This document shows positions 33,001 to 39,671 of a stretch of DNA of 39,712 nucleotides, piece by piece. Source of the stretch: JBGTCD01 sp041749015 (lineage in GTDB: Bacteria; Bacteroidota; Bacteroidia; Cytophagales; Cyclobacteriaceae); the NCBI GenBank assembly GCA_041749015.1, contig JBGTCD010000141.1:1-39712 (forward strand), written 5' to 3'. The stretch's first letter is position 1. Every line of letters starts with the position of its first letter. The position numbers and the translations under genes were made by a program. The notes beneath the pieces were generated by a model, which searched no databases, was not told the DNA's origin, and saw only the letters and a list, made by a program, of their open reading frames with translations.

Positions 33001-33100
33001 GCATTGCCATGGCACTTATTATAAAAAGTGTGAGCAAGATGGTGTAAATAATGGATTCGGTCCGGCTCCAGCTTTTCCAAAACCAAAGATCATTTCGCAT
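30092..33100 (-). CDS. Polytopic membrane protein with C-terminal TPR domain, unknown
   Basis: The 1002-aa protein has about 11-12 membrane helices in its first 395 residues (for example 15-37, 91-115, 118-138, 177-208, 209-238, 243-265 and further pairs to about 395). After that there is a long soluble region (about 400-1000) with TPR-like helix pairs: GLGDLYTINGNHKMAEGYYHEG, SNYAVARIAEKEKNYSKAVKHY, AYVNLSNLYLRSNKPYDAL and LGLIYSRINVNDSAAYYLERA. No catalytic motif is recognised. The ATG shares a base with the gatC stop (TAATG), so translation is probably coupled. The layout resembles large membrane-TPR proteins of glycan or secretion systems, but I cannot name a family. Confidence 0.82.
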   Translation of the reverse strand: MRNDLWFWKSWSRTESIIYTILLTLFIISAMAMLVTYFAGGSAVISWVTTTTTLPIKVPAFSFDKGIFDLTLLIDSFILMTRFEGSDLQLSAWPGITLLIIFLLGMSLGLTLVTYLKRFSYILGMVVILLITVNFKTELLRLWGMDYQIGLIVAMVLWLPVSYYFHAYRTHTGFLPRWGIFLLLFSLWIGILVFGAQVASPLLFISTYGIAGPVVIAILFIFMVAHELPILFINTATRLGPQAMTHYFVISGFYLVFLGLTYLHRINVIDWDLVYVDPYMLLVLSTALGIWGFRQREPVYENILPFRFIGAYGYLTLATITMTTISYFMVTGNDPWLLIFRDAIFYTHLGYGIIFLIYIVANFLPFLSEGRPVSKVLFKPRRMPYFTFRLAGLIAVIAFTVKSNWEVPLYHGISGYYNGLGDLYTINGNHKMAEGYYHEGSQYGYANHKSNYAVARIAEKEKNYSKAVKHYELAVIKRPTPQAYVNLSNLYLRSNKPYDALFKLQEADRLLKGQAPIQNNLGLIYSRINVNDSAAYYLERAMEDGYTQNVAGANLIGFSIKNDLNIDPDSLFVTYGSKDNMATKSNAALGFIRYNRLIPQEWWPEQEASSLDRNVLVFNMVLGNVFQEKPLISDEQFQNLPGGTGATIAQMAQALNSIGHHDFRAGYASFNRLAESNPSMAGYFNYLMGTLALFEGNSPEAVNYFKKSRAFRYPDADYYLAIALSEADQWEEALTIWEALKDHENSQIMAQAELMARFITSYPTAVISGADDQLKYLMARYALDPGDDDLVLGLLLDGASDDNTRAEIILEAAWKWYDLDEYERATEVIALMEGLTITRSRVYQRSKWFEMNLAAVTGNLLGMVELINEGWEFTWNQLPQKYWFTGLINQESRDYAGAEQAFAHLAYGNPFFPDGVIAAANFHNIYKEDGKTAYDIIVDNLQFNKNSVKLMKAYILLCGQLGYKSYGTSMLEELKGRIPENTYNEMEEHFETLLMAWEESLD

Positions 33101-33387
33101 TATTCTAGTACTTTGGGTACTCTGAAGTAGTCAGAATCTTTATGAGGTGCCTGTTTTAGGGCTCTTTCTTTACTAAGGTGCACTCCTGGCTCATCCTCCC
33201 TGAGCACGTTTATCTCATGAGACATGGTGGTGAGCGGTGCCACATCGTCGGTATTCACAGTATTAAGTTGTTCCACCCAATTCAGAATTTTGGTCATGTC
33301 CTGCATCATCGCTTCGGCATCTTTAGGATCAAATTCCAACCTGGCAAGGTGTGCTATTTTAACTAATGTTTTCTGATCTATTTTCAT
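33100..33387 (-). CDS. gatC: Asp-tRNA(Asn)/Glu-tRNA(Gln) amidotransferase subunit C
   Basis: GatC stabilises the GatAB amidotransferase that converts misacylated Glu-tRNA(Gln) and Asp-tRNA(Asn). The 95-aa sequence shows the usual pattern: KIAHLARLEF at 10-19, MTKILNWVEQLNTVNTDDVAP and the C-terminal LREDEPG...LKQAPHKDSDYFRVPKVLE. The length is normal. It overlaps the plsC 3' end by 29 bases and couples to the TPR gene. gatA and gatB are not in the window. Confidence 0.95.
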   Translation of the reverse strand: MKIDQKTLVKIAHLARLEFDPKDAEAMMQDMTKILNWVEQLNTVNTDDVAPLTTMSHEINVLREDEPGVHLSKERALKQAPHKDSDYFRVPKVLE

Positions 33388-34120
33388 TATCGAACGAATT
33401 TATTAGTTCATTATTGATGATGCCCCTGACTTTTTCTTTCAATTCCGTGAGGGCCTCCATGGTTAAACCTTTGGTGTGAACAGGCGGGTGAAATACTACT
33501 TCTACCCTTCCCCATCTCAACAAAGGCCAATCTCCATCAGGCAAAATTATCCAATTGTTGCGAATTGTAACAGGAACAAGTGGTATTTGTTTCTCAATGG
33601 CAATTCTAAAAGGTCCCTCCTTAAAACTTCCCAAGACGGGAGCTTGCTCCGTAACAATCCCGCCTTCAGGAAAAATCACCAGATTTTTTCCCTCATCTAT
33701 CGCTTCGATCGCCCTTTGGACTGTTTGATACCTACTCTTCAGGCTGCTCCGGTTCACTGTTATGTGAAGCTTCCTGTACATAAATCCAAAAAACGGAATC
33801 TTTTCCAAAGCGCTCTTTCCCACGAAAATGGTGTTCATATGATTTAATCCCATAACGGGAATGTCTAAATATGAAAAATGGTTGGGACAAAAAATATATT
33901 TTGAATCAGGGTCCGGCTTTTCCCGGTAGTCCATTTTCCAGGGCATCAATATTAAAGGAAAGAATACCCATGCCCACCACCGGTTGAAAACCCCGACAAG
34001 ATGATGCTGCCGGGGAAATACCACCGGAATCATCAATGGGATGAAAAATATAAAAAAGGTCACCACAAACATTATCAAAGCGTAAAGGGTGTAGAGTGCC
34101 CTAAAAAATCTAAAAATCAT
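33359..34120 (-). CDS. plsC: 1-acyl-sn-glycerol-3-phosphate acyltransferase
   Basis: The enzyme transfers the second acyl chain to lysophosphatidic acid at the inner membrane. The catalytic HxxxxD is H81-D86 in NHFSYLD; the substrate-binding FPEGG is at 150-154, and VPVTIRNNW is the last block. Two hydrophobic segments at the N-terminus (about 5-35 and 48-62) anchor it. Length 253 aa. It starts two bases after the M24 peptidase gene and overlaps gatC by 29 bases. Confidence 0.94.
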   Translation of the reverse strand: MIFRFFRALYTLYALIMFVVTFFIFFIPLMIPVVFPRQHHLVGVFNRWWAWVFFPLILMPWKMDYREKPDPDSKYIFCPNHFSYLDIPVMGLNHMNTIFVGKSALEKIPFFGFMYRKLHITVNRSSLKSRYQTVQRAIEAIDEGKNLVIFPEGGIVTEQAPVLGSFKEGPFRIAIEKQIPLVPVTIRNNWIILPDGDWPLLRWGRVEVVFHPPVHTKGLTMEALTELKEKVRGIINNELINSFDNENRSENIS

Positions 34121-34122
34121 AT

Positions 34123-35484
34123 TTATTTGCCTAAATGCGGTTGGGGTCTGGGAATCGGTAATAATTGAGTTTGGCGCCCATCAATGTAATGCACTTTTTC
34201 ACCATCAAACCAGGCATCCTGTTCCAGCATAATCCTGATTTCGCGATTCCATTCCTCAATGAAGACCTTGACATTAAGTTCTATGGCATAAGCGGTATTG
34301 GGATATAATGCCCAATCTCCCGGGCCCGGCACCCCACCCTGAGCATCCCACATCCCAATGGTAGGGCCTGCACCATGACCATGATACCCCAAAGGATGGG
34401 AATATATGGTCGCATTTAATCCTTCATTTTTACACCGTTCTAAAGCTGCTTTCAGTATCTGATTGCCTGACCTTCCCGTCTTAAATTGGCTCGTCAGAAT
34501 GTCCATGGCTCTGATGCCCCTGGCATAGGCAGCCACTAAATTATCCGGCACAGATGTTTCACCATGCTTAAGCACATAGGCCATTTGCTGGGTATCCGTA
34601 TTCAGGTTGAGGTAGGTGAATCCAAAATCAATATTAATCAGGTCACCTGGCATAATGATTCCTGGAGGCGGCCTGGATGCAAAAGAGGTTCTCCCTTCCC
34701 CCAAATTATCCAATGGTCTTTGTATCTCCACAGTGGGTTGAAACCAGGCTGGAAGGCCTCTTTGTGACATTTGCTGTCTGTACCACCAAATCAGATCCTC
34801 GGTGGTAGTTACCCCAGGGTGGATTACCTTTTCTGATAGCCCCTCTGCAATGATTTCGTGGGCCCATCGCATCATGCCATTGTACAGGATCAATTCTTTT
34901 TCGATCCTTGTCTCCAGCCATCTTACGGCAAGTGATTCGGCACTTACCACTCGTGATTTGTATTTTGAAGGCAAATATTCCATGAGCAGCTCATGATCAG
35001 TAGCCGAAATCCCATCAGCATGGTTAAAATTCCTGGATTTATTGATGCCTATTTTTCCGGGATCTCTTTCCCTGATCAAAGCAATGAGTCTTTTCCACTG
35101 ATCGGGTTCCTGATCCGGGTCCCAGGCACGTTTAAAGATTGACCCTACATCGTACCGGGTAACTGCCAAAGTTTCTAGTTCACCAGATTTTGGATTTTTA
35201 TAAATCATCAGCATGGTCCTTCTTCTGGCGGTGGGCCAGGTGGCTGGCAGCATAGTGCGCATTACCGGGTCATCATTGTATTCCCTGGCAATAAGGAGCC
35301 ATAGGTCGATATCAGCCTCTTTCATTATATCGGGAAGTAACTGGGTAATTCTGGAGGTCAGAATCTCATCTTCCATTTTGGCCTGCTCCTTAAGAGATAG
35401 CAGCTCCTGACCTGGCAGCATTACTGTCCAAAACATGATTAAGGTGAAACTACCGATTCCTAAACTTAGACTTCTTTTTCGCAT
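34123..35484 (-). CDS. Secreted M24-family Xaa-Pro aminopeptidase-like protein
   Basis: A pita-bread metallopeptidase with a signal peptide (MRKRSLSLGIGSFTLIMFWT, cut near 25). Candidate metal ligands of the M24 family are D286 (NIDFGFT), D297 (NTDTQQMAYV), H363 or H368 (SHPLGYHGHGAG), E402 (IELNV) and E421 (LEQDAWF), so activity is plausible. The N-terminal creatinase-type domain covers about 40-190. I chose ATG 35484 (453 aa) because it opens the signal peptide; the longer frame does not. The start overlaps the helicase 3' end by 35 bases. Confidence 0.88.
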   Translation of the reverse strand: MRKRSLSLGIGSFTLIMFWTVMLPGQELLSLKEQAKMEDEILTSRITQLLPDIMKEADIDLWLLIAREYNDDPVMRTMLPATWPTARRRTMLMIYKNPKSGELETLAVTRYDVGSIFKRAWDPDQEPDQWKRLIALIRERDPGKIGINKSRNFNHADGISATDHELLMEYLPSKYKSRVVSAESLAVRWLETRIEKELILYNGMMRWAHEIIAEGLSEKVIHPGVTTTEDLIWWYRQQMSQRGLPAWFQPTVEIQRPLDNLGEGRTSFASRPPPGIIMPGDLINIDFGFTYLNLNTDTQQMAYVLKHGETSVPDNLVAAYARGIRAMDILTSQFKTGRSGNQILKAALERCKNEGLNATIYSHPLGYHGHGAGPTIGMWDAQGGVPGPGDWALYPNTAYAIELNVKVFIEEWNREIRIMLEQDAWFDGEKVHYIDGRQTQLLPIPRPQPHLGK

Positions 35485-36745
35485 GGGTTGGTTTTTGATT
35501 TTTTTTATGAAACGCCCCCTTAAAATCAGGGTCTTTGCTCCTTCTATAATGATCAATTTCTCTTTCAATTTGAATCCGTTCCTCCCGTTCAGGGGGGATG
35601 TTTTCCACCACTTCAGGTAATGGCACCACTGTAATTTTTTTACGGATTAATTTTTCAATTTCCAACAAATGCACCTGCTCTGCCGGATTAGCCAGGGAAA
35701 TGGCTTCCCCCGACTTTAGGGCTCTGCCGGTGCGCCCCACCCGATGTACATAATCTTCATATTGCAGGGGGAGTTCAAAATTAATGACATGGGATACTTC
35801 ACTAATATCAATACCTCTTGAGGAAATATCGGTGGAAACCAAAATTCTGAGGTCGCCCTCGGTAAATTCCCGGATGGCATTAATCCTGGAGTTTTGACCT
35901 TTATTGGCATGGATTACTTTTACCGGACCTATTTCCTTTCTTTCCAGGTATTTGTATACATTATTGGCCGATTCTTTGGTTCTGCAAAAAATAATCACCT
36001 TTGAAAAGGTCGTCTCATCCTCAAAAAGGGTTTCAAGCAATTTAATTTTAGTCTTTAACCCCGGTACATGGTAAACTGACTGAGCAATGGTTTCTGCCGT
36101 GGTGGATTGCGGGGAGACCTCCACCCGCTGAGGAAATTTTAAAAAGTCTCCCGCCAGCAATTCCATTTTCTCTGGCATGGTGGCTGAAAATAACATGTTT
36201 TGTTTTTTTTGAGGGATGATCTCCAGAATCCGATTGACCTGAGGAATAAATCCCATATCCATCATTCTGTCTGCCTCATCCAGCACCATGGTATTGATGT
36301 TTTTTACCGTGATATGCCCTTTGGAGTAGATGTCCAGAAATCTGCCTGGGGAAGCAATAATCAAATCCACCCCCTCCTTGATTTGATTGATCTGGTTAGT
36401 GGGGCCTATGCCACCAAATAAGACCACAAACCTGAGATCAAGATGACTGCTGAGTGCCCTGGCATGGGCCTCGATCTGCATGGCCAACTCCCTGGTGGGA
36501 GAAAGTATCAGGGCTCTGGGACCCTGATCCTGAGCATATTTAAGCTTCATTAAAATTGGCACCAAAAAGGCCGCCGTTTTTCCGGTACCGGTTGGGGCAA
36601 TACCCAGCACATCATGCCCGGCCATGGCCAGGGGTATCAACTTTTTCTGAATCGGAGTGGGCACTGTGAATCCCAATTCATCCAATGCAGTCAATAGTTG
36701 CTTGTTAAGTTTGAAGTCCTGAAAAGTAATTTTATCCGCGCTCAT
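35450..36745 (-). CDS. DEAD-box RNA helicase
   Basis: The two RecA-like domains carry all family motifs: Q motif TPIQKK (30-35), motif I PTGTGKT (51-57), PTRELA (83-88), DEAD (156-159), SAT (187-189), VSTDISSRGIDI and HRVGRTGRA. At 431 aa it is of the RhlE-like class with a short basic tail (KKKSKFRNR). RNA target unknown. It is the first gene of a tightly overlapping minus-strand run to the TPR gene and is divergent to dihydroorotase. Confidence 0.95.
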   Translation of the reverse strand: MSADKITFQDFKLNKQLLTALDELGFTVPTPIQKKLIPLAMAGHDVLGIAPTGTGKTAAFLVPILMKLKYAQDQGPRALILSPTRELAMQIEAHARALSSHLDLRFVVLFGGIGPTNQINQIKEGVDLIIASPGRFLDIYSKGHITVKNINTMVLDEADRMMDMGFIPQVNRILEIIPQKKQNMLFSATMPEKMELLAGDFLKFPQRVEVSPQSTTAETIAQSVYHVPGLKTKIKLLETLFEDETTFSKVIIFCRTKESANNVYKYLERKEIGPVKVIHANKGQNSRINAIREFTEGDLRILVSTDISSRGIDISEVSHVINFELPLQYEDYVHRVGRTGRALKSGEAISLANPAEQVHLLEIEKLIRKKITVVPLPEVVENIPPEREERIQIEREIDHYRRSKDPDFKGAFHKKNQKPTHAKKKSKFRNR

Positions 36746-36764
36746 AGGATTGCCCGAATATACT

Positions 36765-36781
36765 TAGATTTGCACAAATCT
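36765..36781 (+). promoter_or_regulatory. -7 element and palindrome before dihydroorotase
   Basis: TAGATTTG (36765-36772) fits TAnnTTTG and would start transcription near 36779. A 16-base palindrome (36766-36772 / 36775-36781, AGATTTG ... CAAATCT) overlaps the -7 element and start site. No TTG is at the expected -33 position. The overlap suggests an operator. Confidence 0.4.
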
Positions 36782-36801
36782 CTAGCTTGAAACATAGGCA
36801 T

Positions 36802-38139
36802 ATGCATGATTTTCGAATTATTCAGGCCCAAATTATCAATGAGGGAAAAATAACAAAAGGGGATCTCCTCATCAGTAAAGGCCGCATCCAACAGATTGGA
36901 AGTGACCTGTCCGGACATCCGGCACGTCATGAAATCAACTTAAACGGAGCATTTCTAATCCCCGGTATCATTGATGATCAGGTCCACTTCAGGGAGCCGG
37001 GACTAACCCACAAGGCAGATATCCATTCCGAATCGGCCGCGGCAGTGGCTGGAGGCGTCACCTCATATATGGAGATGCCCAATACTAAACCCCCATGCCT
37101 CACTCAAGAGCTTTTAGCAAAAAAATACACTCTCGGTAAGAAAAATTCCGTGGCTAACTATTCATTTTTTATGGGGGCCGGGAATGAAAATCTCGAGGAA
37201 GTCCTTAAAACGAAAGCCAGTGATGTATGTGGGGTTAAAGTATTTATGGGTTCTTCTACCGGGAATATGCTGGTAGACGATGCGGCTACCTTGAATGGGA
37301 TTTTTTCAAAAGTAGCACTGCCAATAGCGGTGCATTGCGAAGATGAAGCTACTATTAGAAAAAACCTAAAACAATATCAGGAACAATATGGAGATGACAT
37401 TCCAGTCAGTCTCCATCCCGTCATCCGCAGTGCCGAAGCCTGCTATCAATCCTCCTCTCTGGCTGTGGCGCTGGCCAGAAAATATGGTACTTCACTGCAT
37501 GTGCTTCATATATCCACTGCCAGGGAATTGGGATTATTTGATAGCCATTTACCACTTGAACAAAAAAAAATCACCGCCGAAGCTTGTATCCACCACCTGT
37601 GGTTCACCAATGAAGATTATGAACGACTGGGCAACAGGATCAAGTGGAATCCGGCGGTAAAAACCAGGGCTGACCGGGAGGCCATTAGAAAGGCCGTAAT
37701 TTCAGGAGCCATTGATATCATCGCTACTGACCATGCTCCCCATACCCTTAGTGAAAAAGCAAATCCATACACCAGCGCACCATCCGGTGGCCCTTTGATT
37801 CAGCACGGTCTACAAGCCATGGACGCCATGTGTCAGCAGGGCGTATTCTCACGGGAACTCATGGTAGAGAAGATGTGCCACAATCCGGCAAAAAGATTTC
37901 AAATCAAAGACCGGGGATTTATTCGGGAAGGATACTACGCTGATTTGGCAGCCTACACCATTAATGAGCAGGAAACTGTGGAGGATGATGCGTTATTGTA
38001 CAAATGTAAATGGTCCCCCTTTTCTGGGTATTCATTCCCTAATAAAATACTATACACCTTTGTCTCCGGGCAATTGGCCTTTGAGCAAGGGACCGTTCAC
38101 CGCCATGTCAAAGGAATGCGCCTGGAGTTTGAGCGGTAA
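36802..38139 (+). CDS. pyrC: Dihydroorotase
   Basis: Dihydroorotase closes carbamoyl aspartate to dihydroorotate in pyrimidine synthesis. Metal and active-site residues: H62 in IDDQVHFREPG, the probable carboxylated K146 in GVKVFMG, H178 in VHCED, H236 in LHVLHIST, and D310 in ATDHAPH. The usual first His of the HxH motif is Gln60 here, a variant I recall from other Flavobacteria and Cytophagia. The start is ATG 36802 (445 aa); the longer frame needs a TTG at 36787. It is a single gene, divergent to the helicase. Confidence 0.93.
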   Translation: MHDFRIIQAQIINEGKITKGDLLISKGRIQQIGSDLSGHPARHEINLNGAFLIPGIIDDQVHFREPGLTHKADIHSESAAAVAGGVTSYMEMPNTKPPCLTQELLAKKYTLGKKNSVANYSFFMGAGNENLEEVLKTKASDVCGVKVFMGSSTGNMLVDDAATLNGIFSKVALPIAVHCEDEATIRKNLKQYQEQYGDDIPVSLHPVIRSAEACYQSSSLAVALARKYGTSLHVLHISTARELGLFDSHLPLEQKKITAEACIHHLWFTNEDYERLGNRIKWNPAVKTRADREAIRKAVISGAIDIIATDHAPHTLSEKANPYTSAPSGGPLIQHGLQAMDAMCQQGVFSRELMVEKMCHNPAKRFQIKDRGFIREGYYADLAAYTINEQETVEDDALLYKCKWSPFSGYSFPNKILYTFVSGQLAFEQGTVHRHVKGMRLEFER

Positions 38140-38156
38140 TTAATTTGCAGGGTAGC

Positions 38157-38188
38157 TTTGGCAAATTCAACCCTAGTCTCTAAATTTG
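38157..38188 (+). promoter_or_regulatory. Promoter of tRNA-His
   Basis: TTTG (38157-38160), a 20-base spacer and TAAATTTG (38181-38188) match the Bacteroidota promoter exactly. The start site should be near 38195, about 27 bases before the tRNA. Confidence 0.7.
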
Positions 38189-38200
38189 CAATCCTTTTAA

Positions 38201-38216
38201 CAGAACATTTGTTCTG
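38201..38216. repeat. Palindrome in the tRNA-His leader
   Basis: CAGAACA (38201-38207) and TGTTCTG (38210-38216) form a perfect 7-bp stem with a two-base loop, five bases before the tRNA. It could be a processing signal or a protein site. Confidence 0.4.
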
Positions 38217-38221
38217 GACAT

Positions 38222-38296
38222 GGTGGTTGTAGTTCAGTTGGTTAGAACGCCTGATTGTGGTTCAGGAGGTCGCCGGTTCGAGCCCGGTCTTCCACC
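38222..38296 (+). tRNA. tRNA-His (GTG)
   Basis: A complete cloverleaf with anticodon loop TTGTGGT (GTG). The extra G at position -1 (38222) faces C73, the identity mark of tRNA-His. D stem GTTC/GAAC, anticodon stem CCTGA/TCAGG and T stem GCCGG/CCGGT are regular. The acceptor stem has two adjacent U-U mismatches (5-68 and 6-67). The next three bases happen to be CCA (38297-38299), possibly encoded. Confidence 0.93.
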
Positions 38297-38299
38297 CCA

Positions 38300-38330
38300 A
38301 AGCCTTTCCCAAGTTTGCGGAAGGGCTTTT
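38300..38330 (+). terminator. Terminator of tRNA-His
   Basis: Arms 38300-38309 and 38319-38328 pair over 10 bp with one G-U and are followed by a run of eight T. It begins four bases past the tRNA. Confidence 0.85.
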
Positions 38331-38410
38331 TTTTATACCTGTTGTCTAAACTGACCTCGTATCAAAGTTTTCCTTTAGGTTAAGAATTAGGGCGTGAGTC
38401 TTAAACCATA

Positions 38411-38480
38411 AGTTACTATGGTTAGAACGTCCCGACCGAAGGGTCGGGAAGGGCACCGGAAGAATGCCTGGTCTTCTACA
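38411..38480 (+). pseudogene. tRNA-His-derived degenerate copy
   Basis: GGTTAGAACG (38420-38429) is identical to the D-arm part of the tRNA-His gene 130-190 bases upstream. 38450-38479 matches its variable loop, T arm and 3' acceptor half at about 20 of 30 positions, including GGTCTTC. The 17-base anticodon arm is replaced by a perfect 8-bp hairpin (38430-38437 / 38442-38449). The T stem can still pair but its loop has lost TTCGA, and no 5' acceptor strand is seen, so it is not a working tRNA. Confidence 0.6.
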
Positions 38481-38485
38481 CTATT

Positions 38486-38517
38486 AAAAAAGGTTTTCTA
38501 ATCAGAAAGCTTTTTTT
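38486..38517 (+). terminator. Terminator after the tRNA-like copy
   Basis: Arms 38486-38499 and 38504-38517 pair over 14 bp with two G-U wobbles around a four-base loop and end in T. The arrangement (tRNA then terminator) repeats that of the intact copy. Confidence 0.7.
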
Positions 38518-38546
38518 TATTTCAATCAATTTAATTAGCTTAGAGT

Positions 38547-38807
38547 ATGATACCGAGCAGAGAGGATTTCAGTGTAATGATATTAAAAGAGCAGATAAAA
38601 ACACTCTATGAAAAGGGTGAATTTGTGGTAGCAATCCGCTATTATGATTATAAGATCAATCTATATTTACTCGGGCAGTTCTATGTGGAGGTGTTTTTTC
38701 ACCATCTCCATGACAGGATAGAAAAGATAGACATCCTGGAGGGATCCCCTACCCGCTTGAAGTTTTATTCTGACCAAATTAAACTACCCGCAAACCTTCA
38801 TGCATAA
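38547..38807 (+). CDS. Conserved 86-residue protein, unknown
   Basis: The small protein has the pattern MILKEQIKTLYEKGEFVVAI, then YYDYKINLYLLGQFYVEVFF and IEKIDILEG, and looks like a compact alpha/beta fold. I recall similar short proteins (EFV.AIRYY..K.NLYLLG..YVEVF) in Cytophagales, so it is probably real. M1 (38547) and M11 (38577) are both possible starts; the second fits the recalled family better. The stop lies in the stem of the following terminator. Confidence 0.75.
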   Translation: MIPSREDFSVMILKEQIKTLYEKGEFVVAIRYYDYKINLYLLGQFYVEVFFHHLHDRIEKIDILEGSPTRLKFYSDQIKLPANLHA

Positions 38808-38840
38808 AGAAAGCAAGCTCTTTTGGAGCCTGCTTTCTTT
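38806..38840. terminator. Bidirectional terminator
   Basis: Fifteen-base arms (38806-38820 / 38826-38840) pair with a single mismatch around TTTTG, with A- and T-rich ends on both sides. It lies between converging genes. Confidence 0.8.
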
Positions 38841-38857
38841 TTAAGCATAAAATTTTT

Positions 38858-39625
38858 CTAGCTGGCAGGACTTGCCTCAAAAGTCTCCCCTTCTTTGAGA
38901 ATATTGATTTTCTGACTCCTTTTAGCCTTGTGCCCGCAGTAGCCACACTCCATATATTTGAGTAATTCACCTTCCTCAACATCAGTAGGAGCCTTAACAA
39001 TTTCCTCCCTAGCCACTTTGAAAGTTTGGTAATTACATTCAGGACATTGCAATGCGTGCAGGTGACCGGCATATTTCTCAATTTGAGTATACCCGGTTTC
39101 TTCGTCGATCCACACATCATAATCTATTGAGAAAACATTTTCTTCAGCCTGCATACCTTCGTCAAGGTACACATCCTCTTCCTCTTCACTCAATAGCTTC
39201 ATGGCTTTACCAGATTTCGGAGAGATCCTCGGCTTGTAGCGCAGTTTTTTGAGGCGTTTTTCAATATAAAACGGGTAGTAAAATTTCAATAAGTTTTGAA
39301 TGATCACACCTACGATCATACTCATACTTACGGTAATGAAGGCCCTTACAAAAATCATTAGGGTGGTAGTAGGCCCTACAAAAGAATTGGCAAAAAACGC
39401 TCCCCCACCAATTAACACCAGGGCAGCAACCCACAGGGTATTGATTTCATATTTATTAATGTAATCATACCTGCCTTTAAATTCTTTAATAGATATCAAC
39501 CGTATCAGATAGCCTAATACGATGAGCAGAGCTAACGCGCCTAATCCGATCGCTAATCTCTCGGCCCATAAATTCCACTCTGCTATTCTGGCAAGCTGTT
39601 CCGCTGAAAATTCTTCTTCGTACAT
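38858..39625 (-). CDS. Membrane protein with zinc-ribbon-like C-terminus
   Basis: The 255-aa protein has three membrane helices (about 24-42, 64-82 and 91-112), a basic stretch (122-140) and an acidic cytosolic linker. The tail has two CxxC knuckles, C194/C197 (CPEC) and C227/C230 (CGYC), as in zinc ribbons. I do not recognise a named family. The start MYEEEF is preceded by a -7-like element at 39664. It is a single gene, convergent with the 86-residue protein gene. Confidence 0.75.
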   Translation of the reverse strand: MYEEEFSAEQLARIAEWNLWAERLAIGLGALALLIVLGYLIRLISIKEFKGRYDYINKYEINTLWVAALVLIGGGAFFANSFVGPTTTLMIFVRAFITVSMSMIVGVIIQNLLKFYYPFYIEKRLKKLRYKPRISPKSGKAMKLLSEEEEDVYLDEGMQAEENVFSIDYDVWIDEETGYTQIEKYAGHLHALQCPECNYQTFKVAREEIVKAPTDVEEGELLKYMECGYCGHKAKRSQKINILKEGETFEASPAS

Positions 39626-39663
39626 AATTAGTCAGTTTAAGGTGTTCAGGTTAATCCCGAAAG

Positions 39664-39671
39664 CAAATATA
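39664..39671 (-). promoter_or_regulatory. Candidate -7 element for the zinc-ribbon membrane protein
   Basis: The minus strand reads TATATTTG (TAnnTTTG), 38 bases before the start codon. No TTG is seen at the correct -33 distance within the remaining sequence. Confidence 0.4.
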
